Below, piece after piece: positions 9,655 to 17,513 of a DNA stretch of 64,000 nucleotides. Both the position numbers and the translations under genes were made by a program. The notes beneath the pieces are model-generated. The model saw nothing but the letters and a program-made list of their open reading frames with translations, was not told the DNA's origin and made no database searches. Position 1 is the first letter of the stretch. Every line of letters begins with the position of its first letter. The stretch covers positions 9,047 through 73,046 of the forward strand of contig JAWKSZ010000039.1 of assembly GCA_041402045.1 (NCBI GenBank), written 5' to 3'. The stretch comes from JAGQRJ01 sp041402045 (GTDB taxonomy: Bacteria; Planctomycetota; J058).

Positions 9655-9774
9655 GTCCGCGAACAAGGGCTCCAGGTCGCGGGGCAGGAGCGCCACGCTC
9701 TCGCGGGCGAGGGCCGGGGAGCCTTCGGCCTCGGCCAGGACGAAGCTCCCCTGGAGCACCGCCTCTCGAGCGGT
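9655..9774 (-). pseudogene. Remnant of a TetR-family regulator C-terminus
   Basis: On the minus strand this stretch reads AREAVLQGSFVLAEAEGSP then ALARESVALLPRDLEPLF, which closely resembles the last helices of TetR regulators (typically LQGAFVLAKA followed by HLRRYLELLF). There is no DNA-binding half, no start and no stop of its own; the frame runs on into the neighbouring gene. It sits just upstream of a PhnB/VOC gene, a pairing common for intact TetR genes. The family match is from memory of the motif. Confidence 0.5.
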
Positions 9775-9779
9775 ATGTT
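9774..9779 (+). promoter_or_regulatory. -10-like element TATGTT for the PhnB/VOC gene
   Basis: GGTATGTTC has the form TAnnnT plus C seen upstream of many genes in this window. It ends 23 bases before the ATG at 9803, which has a perfect AGGAGG at 9792-9797. No clear -35 is visible. Confidence 0.4.
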
Positions 9780-9802
9780 CTGGGCCAGCTCAGGAGGTGC
9801 GT

Positions 9803-10705
9803 ATGGCGGCGCGGATCGTGCCCTGCCTTTGGTTCGACGATCAAGCGGAGGAGGCGGCCCGCCTCTACAGCGGGCTCTTGCCAGGGGGGCGGATCCTCGG
9901 GGCCTCGCGTTACCCCGAGTCCTGCGACAACCCCTCGCAGAAGCCGCGGGGGAGCGTCATGACCGTCGAGTTCGAGCTCGCGGGTCAGCCCTTCACCGCG
10001 CTCAACGGCGGACCCCTGTTCACCCCCAACCCGAGTGTGTCGTTCTTCCTCTACGCGGAGCGCGCGGACGAGGTGGACCGGGTCTACGCCGCCCTCGAGC
10101 CCGGGGGGAAGGCGCTCATGCCCCTGGGCAGCTACCCCTGGAGCGAGCGCTACGGCTGGATCCAAGACCGCTTCGGGATCTCCTGGCAGGTCATGCTGCG
10201 GCGCTCCCCCGACGACCCTGCGGTCGCGCCGAGCCTCATGTTCGCGGACGCGCGCTTCGGCCAGGCCGCGCAGGCCCTCGAGACCTACGCGCGGGTCTTC
10301 TCCGGCGAGGTCACCCTGCTCGACCGCTACCCGGAGAGCATGGGGGTCCCGGGGGACGCGATCGCCCACGGTCGCTGCGTCGTCGACGGTCAGACCCTGA
10401 CCGCCATGGACGCCCCCGGCGAGCACGGGTTCGCGTTCAGCGAGGCGATCTCGCTGGCCGTGCACTGCGCGGACCAGGCCGAGGTCGATCGCTTGTGGGA
10501 GGCCCTGGGCGAGGGCGGGGAGCACGGCCCCTGCGGCTGGCTCAAGGACCGCTTCGGGCTCTCGTGGCAAGTCACGCCGGCGTCCATGCTCTCGCGGATC
10601 CTGAGCGAGGACAGCGCCGCCAAGGACCGCGCGTTCCAGGCCATGCTCGGCATGAGCAAGCTCGACCTGGCCGCCCTCGACGCCGCCTACGCGGGGGACT
10701 GCTAG
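9803..10705 (+). CDS. PhnB-like VOC-family protein with two tandem domains
   Basis: 300 residues; the ATG at 9803 lies five bases after AGGAGG (9792-9797). Two VOC (PhnB-like) domains follow each other: residues 1-140 (IVPCLWFDDQAEEAARLYSG to DRFGISWQV) and 150-290 (PSLMFADARFGQAAQALETY to DRFGLSWQV). Each ends with the DRFGxSWQV signature of this family. The length is about twice the single-domain norm, consistent with an internal duplication. Members are often annotated as glyoxalase- or 3-demethylubiquinone methyltransferase-like, with no proven reaction. Its stop overlaps the stop of the convergent gene by three bases. Confidence 0.92.
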   Translation: MAARIVPCLWFDDQAEEAARLYSGLLPGGRILGASRYPESCDNPSQKPRGSVMTVEFELAGQPFTALNGGPLFTPNPSVSFFLYAERADEVDRVYAALEPGGKALMPLGSYPWSERYGWIQDRFGISWQVMLRRSPDDPAVAPSLMFADARFGQAAQALETYARVFSGEVTLLDRYPESMGVPGDAIAHGRCVVDGQTLTAMDAPGEHGFAFSEAISLAVHCADQAEVDRLWEALGEGGEHGPCGWLKDRFGLSWQVTPASMLSRILSEDSAAKDRAFQAMLGMSKLDLAALDAAYAGDC

Positions 10706-12906
10706 AGCGTCCGCGCGCCGCTGTGGGGCGTGTGCTCGCCGAGCAGGCGCAGCAGGGGGTGGCGCGACACGCGACCCGAGTCGAGGCGCTGGGCGCGGTT
10801 GATCGCGTCTTGCGCCATGCCCACGTTCTGGCGGTCGTGCATGATCTCGGCGTAGCGCAGGAGCAGCGCCGCCGCGGCGCGGGGCTCCTCGGCCTGTTGC
10901 TCTAGCTCGGCGCTGACCAGGAGCGCGCGCGGGTCGGCGGCGCTGATCTCCAGCGCGCGGCGCGCGTCGGAGCGCCCCTCGTCGATCAGCCCCACGCGCT
11001 GGCAGAGCTCGGCGCAGGTGAGCCAGGCCTCGAAGCCCAGGTCGAGGTCGCCCTGGAGTTCGTGCAGCGCGGCCAGGCCGCGGCGACTGGCGAGGTCGAA
11101 GGGGTCGATCTCCAGCGCCTCCTGGTAGGCCGAGCGCGCCTTGCGCACGTCCTCCTGGCGCAGGGCCTCCTCGGCGAGCTGGCGCAGGGTGCGCCCGGCC
11201 TCGACCCGCATGCCGAGGGCGAGGTAGGTATGCGCCAGCTCGTAGCAGGTCTCCAGGCGCTGGGGGTCGAGCTCGACCACCCGCGCCAGGGGCGAGATCA
11301 GGGCCGGGGTCGGCGGCTCGCCCGGGGTGGGGCGCAGGCTCTGGGCCATGCCCAGGTAGCGGCTGATCGCCAGGTCGCGCTGGTCGTTCTCGAGGTAGGC
11401 CTTGGCCAGCCACTCCCAGGCGGGGGTCGAGCTCGGCTCGAGCTCCACGATCGACTCGTAGACCCGGATCAGGAAGGGCCAGTTGATCGAGTTCGCGATC
11501 AGGCCGGAGTTGTAGAGGATGTCCGCCAGCCCGCGGTACTCGGCCACGGCGTCGTTGGTCGAGCCGAGCCCGGCCAGGGACTCTGCCAGGCGCAGGCGGG
11601 CGTCGAGGTTCTCGGGGTCGATCTCCAGGATCTCGCGGTAGGCGTCGATCGCGCGCTCGAGGTTCCCCGCCTCGACCTCGAGGGTCGCGAGCTCGTCGAG
11701 GCGCGCCATGGCTTGCACGCCCTCGCCCTCGTCGCGGTGCAGCCGCGCCAGGCCGCGCAGCGTGGCGCCGTCCTGGGGGTCCAGCTCGAGGAGCTGGACC
11801 ATGAGGTCCGAGATCAGCTGCGGGCTCTCGCCGTTGGTCTCGGCCAGGGCGATCAGGTTGCGCAGCTGGAGCGCGGCGTCGGCGGTGGCCTCGTTGGCCA
11901 CGAGCAGCGGGACCAGGCGTTGGCGCAGGTGCAGGTCGGTCGGGTAGAGCTCGACGACCTCCTTCAGCGTCGCGATCGCGAGGTCGGCGCGCTCGGCCTC
12001 GGCGCAGCGCTCGGCCACCTCGAGCCAGCGCTCGAGGGCCTCCTGCTTGTGGCCGAGGAGGTGGTGCGCGCGGGCGATCCGCCGACGCAGCTCGAAGCCG
12101 TCCTGGTCGCGCTCCCGCGCCAGTTGGTAGAGCTTGAGCGCCTTCTCGTGGTCCTCCTCGAGCTCGGCCTCGTGCCCGAGCTGCACGAGCTCGGCGGCCT
12201 CGAGGGTCACGAGCTTGCCGGCGGCCACGAGCTCGGCCAGCTTGTGCAGGCACTCGAGGGTGTTGAGCGGGGCGGCGTCGGCGATCTCGTAGGCGGAGCG
12301 GTAGCCGTCGATCAGGAGCGTGATCCGCACGTCGAGGTCTTCGGCCTTGACCGCGCCGGGGGTGGCCGGGCGCAGCACGTCGTCCTCGTGGGGAATGTGC
12401 TCGCGGACGAGGGTCCACTCGTCCTCGCGCCGGGCGGCCTCCATGAGCAGGCTCATGCCGCCCAGCTGCAGCTCGACCTCGAGGTCCGCCTCCGAGAACA
12501 CGTCGCCCAGCGGCTCGTCCTTGGCGTGGAAGCGGGTCTGGACCTGCTTCCAGGTGAGCACGTTCAGCACGTCCTCGCGGGCCTGGAACGCGAGGGCCTT
12601 CGTGATGTTCTCCGAGGACACGACCCCCAGCTCGGCCAGGACCTCGCCGTAGCGGCGGCCGGTGGCGGCGTAGTCCTGGAGGGTCAGCTCGTAGTCGGCC
12701 TCGTCGATCAGGTTGAGCTGGTAGAGCGCCTTGCCCAGGATCACCTGGGAGCGGGGGATCTTGAGGTGCTGGACCACGCCGTTGCGGAAGAACAGGTAGG
12801 TCGTGGGCTCGCTCGAGCGGCTGAGCTCCAGGGTCCCCGTAGAGCGCTTGTTGCTCAGGGACTGAATGATGTCCGTGATCTCGATGAACGGGAGGTTCTC
12901 GGTCAC
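10702..12906 (-). CDS. PATAN (DUF4388)-TPR protein
   Basis: About 734 residues if started at the GTG at 12906; in-frame GTGs a few codons upstream are also possible, and none has a clear ribosome site. Residues 1-130 match the PATAN/DUF4388 fold (ITDIIQSLSNKRSTGTLEL, then FFRNGVVQHLKIPRSQVILG). The rest is an almost continuous set of TPR-like helices (for example LYQLARERDQDGFELRRRIA and YREILEIDPENLDARLRLAE). PATAN domains are found with two-component and GTPase switches in Myxococcota and Planctomycetota, so this is a probable cytoplasmic scaffold or adaptor. It converges with the PhnB gene. Confidence 0.88.
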   Translation of the reverse strand: MTENLPFIEITDIIQSLSNKRSTGTLELSRSSEPTTYLFFRNGVVQHLKIPRSQVILGKALYQLNLIDEADYELTLQDYAATGRRYGEVLAELGVVSSENITKALAFQAREDVLNVLTWKQVQTRFHAKDEPLGDVFSEADLEVELQLGGMSLLMEAARREDEWTLVREHIPHEDDVLRPATPGAVKAEDLDVRITLLIDGYRSAYEIADAAPLNTLECLHKLAELVAAGKLVTLEAAELVQLGHEAELEEDHEKALKLYQLARERDQDGFELRRRIARAHHLLGHKQEALERWLEVAERCAEAERADLAIATLKEVVELYPTDLHLRQRLVPLLVANEATADAALQLRNLIALAETNGESPQLISDLMVQLLELDPQDGATLRGLARLHRDEGEGVQAMARLDELATLEVEAGNLERAIDAYREILEIDPENLDARLRLAESLAGLGSTNDAVAEYRGLADILYNSGLIANSINWPFLIRVYESIVELEPSSTPAWEWLAKAYLENDQRDLAISRYLGMAQSLRPTPGEPPTPALISPLARVVELDPQRLETCYELAHTYLALGMRVEAGRTLRQLAEEALRQEDVRKARSAYQEALEIDPFDLASRRGLAALHELQGDLDLGFEAWLTCAELCQRVGLIDEGRSDARRALEISAADPRALLVSAELEQQAEEPRAAAALLLRYAEIMHDRQNVGMAQDAINRAQRLDSGRVSRHPLLRLLGEHTPHSGARTL

Positions 12907-12978
12907 AAGAGACCCAAGGCTGGGGGTCACGGAGGGCGCTGCCAGCTCTGGGCGGTCGCTCCGCCCCTGGCCTTCCCG

Positions 12979-12984
12979 CACCGT
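12979..12984 (-). promoter_or_regulatory. -10-like element TACGGT for the PATAN-TPR gene
   Basis: On the minus strand GGTACGGTG matches the recurring TAnnnT form. It lies about 72 bases before the chosen GTG at 12906 and closer to alternative in-frame starts near 12930, so it does not settle the start. Confidence 0.3.
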
Positions 12985-13047
12985 ACCAATCCCCGGCGGC
13001 CGGAGCAACGTGGACTTGCCCTGTAAGTCCTTGGGATCGCTACAGGT

Positions 13048-13491
13048 TCAGGCCCCGAGCTGGGCCTCGAGGTCGGGGGAGAAGCGCGGGAGGGGCCAGT
13101 CGGCCTCCGGGGGGAGCGGGGTGAGCTCGATCGGGGCGTCGCCGGCGGGCACACTGCCCTCGAGCTGGCCCTGCACGCGCTGAGCGAGGTCGACCTCGCG
13201 GTAGAACGCCTCCAGGGCCTGGGCCCAGGCGCCGAGCGCGATCCCGCCCACCTCCGCCGGGAGCTTGGCGCCCTTGGCCTTGGCCCGGGACCACACCTTG
13301 AACGTGCCCAGCGCGTTCCCGCGCTTGAGGTGCTCGAGGGCGACGGCGTGCTGGATCAGGGTCTGGAGGGCCTCGCGCCACTCGCCCGCGGGCTCCTCGC
13401 GCCACACCGCCTCGAGCTCCTCGTGGGCGTCGAACCACTGCCGCGCGCGCAGCAGGCGCAGCCCCTCTAGCACGCGGGGGTCGAGGCTCAC
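13048..13491 (-). CDS. DUF309 protein
   Basis: 147 residues from a GTG that overlaps the stop of the upstream Rieske gene (GTGA). The DUF309 signature is clear: LLRARQWFDAHEELEAVWRE near the N-terminus and LIQHAVALEHLKRGNALG in the next helix pair. Members are small helical proteins of unknown function. Overlap with the Rieske gene suggests co-translation and a shared task. Confidence 0.9.
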   Translation of the reverse strand: MSLDPRVLEGLRLLRARQWFDAHEELEAVWREEPAGEWREALQTLIQHAVALEHLKRGNALGTFKVWSRAKAKGAKLPAEVGGIALGAWAQALEAFYREVDLAQRVQGQLEGSVPAGDAPIELTPLPPEADWPLPRFSPDLEAQLGA

Positions 13492-14552
13492 GACGTGGCC
13501 TCCAGTGGCACGCCCTGGCGACGGAGCAGGTCGCGCAGCGCGAGGATCGCGGGGAACACCTCCTGGTTCTGGTCGCGCCCCTGGCGCTCCCAGGCGTCTT
13601 GCTCGAGCTCCACGATCCAGCGGTCCTCCGCGAAGATCCCCGCGGTGAAGCGCCGGATCACCGGCCACAGGAGGTGGATCAGCCCGGGGATCCCCGGGCG
13701 ACGCACCGAGAGCAGCCCGAGCTGGTGGCTGCGCCGCTGCGCGAGGTCGAGGGGCACGTAGGCGTTCCAGAGGTCGAGCACCGGCTCGCTGCCTTCGGCG
13801 GTCCAGAACCTGAGGGTCTGATAGGGGTAGCCCGTGCGCACGGTCATGAGGTCGTGGCGCCGGGTCTGCGCGGGGCGCCGGCGCCCGAGCATGAACCGCT
13901 CGCCCCAGTGTTGGCTGCCCTGGGTGCGCTCGAAGGTGTAGTCCGCCTCGACCCAGTCGTCGCCGGTCCGCAGGTCCAGCAGCCGGGCCTGGATCCGGCC
14001 CATGAGCCGGCGGTGCAGGTGCTGGTGGTTCATGTCCAGCAGGTTCTCGTGCATGAACGAGTAGTGGCAGCCGACCTCGTGGTCCAGGACCAGGGTCCGG
14101 TAGCGCGGGTCCTGGGGCAGGCGCGGGAGCGGGACCTCCGCCGCGCGCGCGGCGTGCCCGGGGAACACGAACAGGAGCCCGGCGGCCTCCCGGCAGGGGT
14201 AGCTGCGCACGCCCCGCGGCGAGACCGCGGCGTAAGGGACCTCGACCCGCCCGGCGGCGTCGTAGCTCCAGCCGTGGTAGCAGCACTGCAGGCGATCGCC
14301 GCACACCTCGCCCCGGGAGAGCGGCACCTGACGGTGCGCGCAGCGATCCTCGAGGGCGAAGGCGCGCCCGTCGGCGCCGCGAGCGAGCACGATCGGCGAC
14401 CCCGCGAAGGCCCGGGCCAGGGTCTGCCCTCGGCGCAGCTCGGCGCTCTGCGCGAGGGGATACCAGAAGTCGGGGTCGAGCCCCACCCGCCGCAGGTCCG
14501 CCGGCGGTGCGGAGGTCGGGGCGAGGGGCAGGGCCTGGGGCGGGCGGGGCAT
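13488..14552 (-). CDS. Rieske [2Fe-2S] oxygenase alpha-subunit-like protein
   Basis: 354 residues from the ATG at 14552. The N-terminal Rieske domain has C71-x-H73 and, after 16 residues, C90-x2-H93 (CCYHGWSYD), the four cluster ligands. A mononuclear iron site is suggested by HENLLDMNHQHLH (168-180), with D173, H176 and H180 (or H178) as candidate ligands. The family uses electrons from a ferredoxin-type reductase to oxygenate rings or demethylate substrates, and no reductase is encoded nearby. A hexamer ATCCTA/TAGGAT ends seven bases before the ATG, so the transcript may be leaderless. The downstream DUF309 gene overlaps the stop. Confidence 0.9.
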   Translation of the reverse strand: MPRPPQALPLAPTSAPPADLRRVGLDPDFWYPLAQSAELRRGQTLARAFAGSPIVLARGADGRAFALEDRCAHRQVPLSRGEVCGDRLQCCYHGWSYDAAGRVEVPYAAVSPRGVRSYPCREAAGLLFVFPGHAARAAEVPLPRLPQDPRYRTLVLDHEVGCHYSFMHENLLDMNHQHLHRRLMGRIQARLLDLRTGDDWVEADYTFERTQGSQHWGERFMLGRRRPAQTRRHDLMTVRTGYPYQTLRFWTAEGSEPVLDLWNAYVPLDLAQRRSHQLGLLSVRRPGIPGLIHLLWPVIRRFTAGIFAEDRWIVELEQDAWERQGRDQNQEVFPAILALRDLLRRQGVPLEATS

Positions 14553-14559
14553 GGCAGCG

Positions 14560-14565
14560 ATCCTA
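14560..14565 (-). promoter_or_regulatory. -10-like element TAGGAT, leaderless arrangement
   Basis: GGTAGGATC on the minus strand ends seven bases before the ATG at 14552. With the usual 6-7 base distance from -10 to the transcription start, the mRNA would begin at or next to the start codon. No ribosome site lies between. Confidence 0.4.
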
Positions 14566-14610
14566 CCGCTGGGCGGACCCGCTGCGCGAGCGAGTTCCGC
14601 CTGGCGAGCG

Positions 14611-14973
14611 CTACTCGACGATCTTCACCGCGTGGGCGTGGAGCTTGCCCCCGGAGGGGTGCCCGCTGACCTCGGCCTTGAGCCCGGTCTTGCCGCAGAA
14701 GGGCATGTCGCCGAGGCCGTGGTCGCCCACGATCTCGACCCAGGCGTCGTCGACCTTGGCGTATTCGCCGCAGTGGCCGACCTCGTCCAGGGCGCAGCCG
14801 CAGATCACGTCGTAGACCGCGGTGCTCGGCGCCGCGTGGCTGGCGGCGTCCCCGGGGGCGGGGGCGGCGGGCTCGGGGGTCGCGGGGACCGGCTGCGGGT
14901 CGGTGCCGCCTTGCTCGGCGGGGCAGCCGGCGAAGCACAGGGCGACGGTCAGGGCCAGGAACACTCGGCGCAT
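14611..14973 (-). CDS. Small lipoprotein with DUF6370-like Cys-rich domain
   Basis: 120 residues from an ATG preceded by AGGAGG. The signal peptide ends in the lipobox CFAGC (Cys 16-18 region). A Pro/Ala-rich linker to about residue 50 leads into a compact domain with VICGCALDEVGHCGEYAKV and MPFCGKTGLKAEVSGH, a Cys-containing pattern I associate with DUF6370 proteins. It is probably anchored in the envelope. A second in-frame start 16 codons upstream has no ribosome site. Confidence 0.8.
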   Translation of the reverse strand: MRRVFLALTVALCFAGCPAEQGGTDPQPVPATPEPAAPAPGDAASHAAPSTAVYDVICGCALDEVGHCGEYAKVDDAWVEIVGDHGLGDMPFCGKTGLKAEVSGHPSGGKLHAHAVKIVE

Positions 14974-15038
14974 GGGGCCTCCTCGGGGGTGCGGGCCCGA
15001 GGATCGCACAGGAGCGCGCACACGCCAGGGATCGCGTC

Positions 15039-15650
15039 CTAGCCAGCGCTGGGGCTCGAGCCGCCGGGGAGCGCCGCGGGCGCCTCTTCGTCGCGCAGCC
15101 GAGGCTGGGTGAAGTCGGCGGGGAACTTGGCCATCTCGGCGCGGTAGAACGCGCGGATCCGGTCCATGTCGGCCTGGACGTCCCCGGTGGGCACGATCAT
15201 GGGGCCGATCCCGCCGCGCTTGTTCGTGAAGTCGAGGAACCCCAGCGCGATCGGGACGCCCGCTGCCTGGGCCATGCGATAGAACCCGCTCTTCCAGTAG
15301 CCGGTGCCACCCGCGCGGGTCCCCTCGGCGGGGACGGTCACGATCAGGCGCTCGTGACGGGCGAAGGCGTCGGCGACCTGGTCCACCAGGTTGTTGCGCT
15401 TGCTGCGGTCCACGGGGATCCCGCCCATGCCGCGCATGAAGATCCCGAACGGGAAGCGGAACAGGCTCGCCTTCCCCAGCCAGCGCAGGCGCACGCCCAG
15501 CGCGTAGCTGATCGCGATCATGTAGGGGAAGTCCCAGTTGCTGGTGTGGGGCGCCGCGATCATGACGAACTTGGGGTCGGGGGGCACCTCGCCGGCCACC
15601 GACCAGCCGGCCACGCGCAGGTAGAGGCGTCCAATCGCGCGGCGGATCAC
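15039..15650 (-). CDS. PlsC-type 1-acylglycerol-3-phosphate acyltransferase-like protein
   Basis: 203 residues from a GTG at 15650 with GAGGA six bases upstream. The acyltransferase H-x4-D motif is present as HTSNWD (35-40), followed by FMRGMGGIPVDR (71-82) and the PAEGTR block (108-112, normally FPEGTR), with a late PIALGFLD segment. It should transfer an acyl group to a glycerol-phosphate-type acceptor at the membrane. It is shorter than PlsC (about 240), and its PAEGTR motif matches the small acyltransferase subfamily seen in many environmental bacteria. A 13-codon frame overlaps its start and may couple its translation. Confidence 0.9.
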   Translation of the reverse strand: MIRRAIGRLYLRVAGWSVAGEVPPDPKFVMIAAPHTSNWDFPYMIAISYALGVRLRWLGKASLFRFPFGIFMRGMGGIPVDRSKRNNLVDQVADAFARHERLIVTVPAEGTRAGGTGYWKSGFYRMAQAAGVPIALGFLDFTNKRGGIGPMIVPTGDVQADMDRIRAFYRAEMAKFPADFTQPRLRDEEAPAALPGGSSPSAG

Positions 15651-15688
15651 GCGGTCCTCGCGGCGGCGGTCAGGGGGTGGGTCAGCAC
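15647..15688 (-). CDS. Possible 13-codon upstream ORF coupled to the acyltransferase
   Basis: A GTG at 15688 follows AGGAG by six bases and opens a 13-residue frame, MLTHPLTAAARTA, whose TGA overlaps the GTG of the acyltransferase in a GTGA arrangement. This layout is typical of translational coupling. The frame is short enough to occur by chance in GC-rich DNA, and nothing shows it is translated. Confidence 0.3.
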   Translation of the reverse strand: MLTHPLTAAARTA

Positions 15689-15739
15689 GGCAGGCTCCTG
15701 GCGCGCGAGCGAGCGCGGAACGCGCCGCTCGCGCGGTCA

Positions 15740-15745
15740 GGAGCA
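15740..15745 (-). promoter_or_regulatory. -10-like element TATGCT for the acyltransferase
   Basis: GGTATGCTC on the minus strand matches the recurring TAnnnT form. It lies about 50 bases before the small upstream frame and 90 before the acyltransferase start, in the gap after the 73-residue gene. Confidence 0.35.
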
Positions 15746-15760
15746 TACCGCGGTCGAGCG

Positions 15761-15982
15761 CTACACGTGGTAGTCGCGCAAACGCAGCGAGGTCAGGTAG
15801 TGCCGCAGGGTCGCGCCAGCCTGGCCCTCCTGCGCCTCGTCGACCCGGGCTTCCCGGGGAGCCGGGCTCAGCGACTGCACGTCGCGGCCCTCCTCGGCGG
15901 TCAGCGGCAGCACGGCGAAGGCGCTCAGCGCCAAGCCGCGCAAGATCTCGACGATCGTTTGCGTAGGTCCCTTTCGCTTCAT
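15761..15982 (-). CDS. Small hypothetical protein (73 residues)
   Basis: The ATG at 15982 is preceded by AAAGGAGG at ideal spacing, the strongest ribosome site in this part of the window. The protein starts MKRKGPTQTIVEILRGLAL, then an acidic/proline middle (EEGRDVQSLSPAPREARV), and ends LRHYLTSLRLRDYHV. It is amphipathic, with no full membrane segment and no known domain. It appears monocistronic, with a promoter-like element for the next gene just after it. Confidence 0.65.
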   Translation of the reverse strand: MKRKGPTQTIVEILRGLALSAFAVLPLTAEEGRDVQSLSPAPREARVDEAQEGQAGATLRHYLTSLRLRDYHV

Positions 15983-16310
15983 GGGGCCTCCTTTCTGCGT
16001 CGGGAGGCCAACGCAAGCGTCGCGCCGTCAGCGCGCGCCCGCGCTGGCGCGGGTTGGCGCAGCGAGCGGGGCCAGAACGTCCCGGAGTGCGCCACGTCGT
16101 GCGCCCGCTGGGGCGGTGTGAGGCGTCGCGCCCCACCCCTCGGGTCTGGCGCGCGCGCACTGCTGGGTAAGCCCGGGTCGGTCGTTGCGCGCAGAGCGTC
16201 GAAGAGGACCCCTGGGAGGTCCGCGGCGAACACCGTGCGCTCCCGTGCGTCCGGGCGAGTGCCAGAGCGCCGAGGGGCCGCCTCGTCCGCTCAGGATCGT
16301 GAGTGCCGGT
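15983..16310. other. Intergenic region, nothing recognised except a 3' motif
   Basis: No frame with gene-like composition or start is seen on either strand. The only notable sequence is CGCTCAGGATCGTGA at 16288-16302, just downstream of the stress-protein stop. The same 15-mer occurs, reverse-complemented, in the large hairpin at 32212-32302. Confidence 0.5.
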
Positions 16311-17150
16311 TTAGCGCATGCGGGCGGTGTTGAGCACCAGGGCCGAGGCCGGCGTGTGCCGGAGCACCGCGCGGGCGCGGGTGCCGAGCAGGCGCTCCAC
16401 CAGGCCGCCGTCGCCGTGGGTCGAGAGCGCGACCAGGTCCACGGCGTGGCGCCGGGCGTGGCGCACGATCGCGGGGGTGACCTCGTGGCGCGAGGTGAGG
16501 GTGCGGGAGGGAACGCCGGCGGCGTCGAGGGCGCCGCGGCTGCGGGCCACGCTCGCGCTCAGCGCGCGTCGGCTGGGGAGCAGCAGGTCCGGGTGCGCGC
16601 GCAGCGCGGCCAGGTTGCTGCCGGTGGGCTGCGCGCGCAGGAGCAGCGCCTCGGCGCCGTGGCCGCGGGCCAGCGCGGCGGCGAAGGGCGTCACGCGATC
16701 GCCCTGCTCGCTCCCGTCGAGGGGCAGGAGGATCCGGCGCAGGCGCCGGGGAGCGTCGGGCTTGACCACGAGGGTGGCTGGGGCGCGCGCGAGCACGTGC
16801 CGCTCGAGCTGACGCCACACCGCCGAGAACGGGCGGGCCGAGGTGGGGCAGGGCACGACGGTGAGCAGCGGCGGCGACTCGGCCAGCCGCGCCTCGACCG
16901 CGGGGGCCCACGCCCCCGCGACGCGGAGGGTCGTGACCCGGTGCCCGGCCAGGCGCAGCGGCTCGGCGAGGAGCTCGACCTCGCTCGCGCTCGGGGGGCG
17001 CTTCCCCCCGACGGTGAGCAGGTCGACCCGGGCCTCGGGGCCGAGGGCCGGCTCGAGGAGCTCGAGCAGCGGGTCCGCGTCGTGGGTGTCCGTGAGGACG
17101 ATCAGGGCGGAGGTCAGGCGCCGACGGCCGGCGATCGTGGTGAGCTGCAT
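16311..17150 (-). CDS. Universal stress protein with two UspA domains
   Basis: 279 residues from an ATG with AGGA about seven bases upstream. Two UspA-like halves are present: residues 1-130 (SALIVLTDTHDADPLLELL to ATLVVKP) and 135-279 (RRILLPLDGSEQGDRVTPFA to GTRARAVLRHTPASALVLN). The second half keeps the start of the nucleotide-binding pattern (LLPLDGS) and the late STHGDGG...RLLGTRARAVLRH block. The first half is more divergent and may not bind nucleotide. Such proteins respond to energy or redox stress in the cytoplasm. It is divergent from the histidine kinase gene. Confidence 0.88.
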   Translation of the reverse strand: MQLTTIAGRRRLTSALIVLTDTHDADPLLELLEPALGPEARVDLLTVGGKRPPSASEVELLAEPLRLAGHRVTTLRVAGAWAPAVEARLAESPPLLTVVPCPTSARPFSAVWRQLERHVLARAPATLVVKPDAPRRLRRILLPLDGSEQGDRVTPFAAALARGHGAEALLLRAQPTGSNLAALRAHPDLLLPSRRALSASVARSRGALDAAGVPSRTLTSRHEVTPAIVRHARRHAVDLVALSTHGDGGLVERLLGTRARAVLRHTPASALVLNTARMR

Positions 17151-17306
17151 GGGGTCCTGGTGGTCCGGCGCGGTGCAAGTCCTGGACCAGGGCCCAACTC
17201 CCGGGGGCGCAGGAGGAGGGTGTGGCGAACCACCCCATGCGCTCCAGGGCGGACGCCAGGTGGGGACGAACGCCCCACTCCGGACCGCGACCAAGGTGAT
17301 TAGGCG

Positions 17307-17321
17307 TGGAATGCCGCTTGC
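17307..17321 (+). promoter_or_regulatory. Candidate sigma-54 promoter (-24/-12)
   Basis: TGGAATGCCGCTTGC, followed by A, has GG and GC separated by exactly ten bases and keeps TGG and TTGCA of the sigma-54 consensus. It lies about 190 bases before the kinase gene that is followed by an NtrC-type activator, so autoregulation is plausible. A chance match is possible. Confidence 0.35.
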
Positions 17322-17459
17322 AAAAGCTTGTTCCTGGACCCTCGAGAACCTGCCCGTGAGCCCCTCCGCCCCCGTGAACCCCGAGCGACGCCCTGGAACG
17401 TCCTTGGGCGGTCCCTGGGCGAGCGCGACGGGAGACGGGGCACCTGGGGCGGGGCCTGA

Positions 17460-17465
17460 TACGCT
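17460..17465 (+). promoter_or_regulatory. -10-like element TACGCT
   Basis: GATACGCTCG is 48 bases before the GTG at 17514 and has the TAnnnT form followed by CG seen at other starts here. Confidence 0.35.
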
Positions 17466-17513
17466 CGTAGGTATCGACGCTGCGGCGACTTGCCGCCGAG
17501 GAAAGGACCCCGC

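Larger units (their letters stand above)
17151..17513. other. Divergent intergenic region (stress protein / histidine kinase)
   Basis: 363 bases without a gene on either strand. It holds the two promoter-like elements listed separately (17307-17321 and 17460-17465), both reading toward the kinase. No strong hairpin is seen. Confidence 0.5.

Noticed and set aside
7109..12418. A very long open frame (over 1700 codons) on the minus strand
   Set aside because: It runs opposite to, or through, several well-supported genes, is rich in Arg/Ala/Pro/Gly, and has no domain or ribosome site. In GC-rich DNA antisense frames stay open by chance.
15761..15982. The end of the 73-residue protein (LRHYLTSLRLRDYHV) looks like the C-terminus of neuropeptide Y hormones
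   Set aside because: The similarity covers about 14 residues and a bacterial homologue is implausible; it is a chance amphipathic match.
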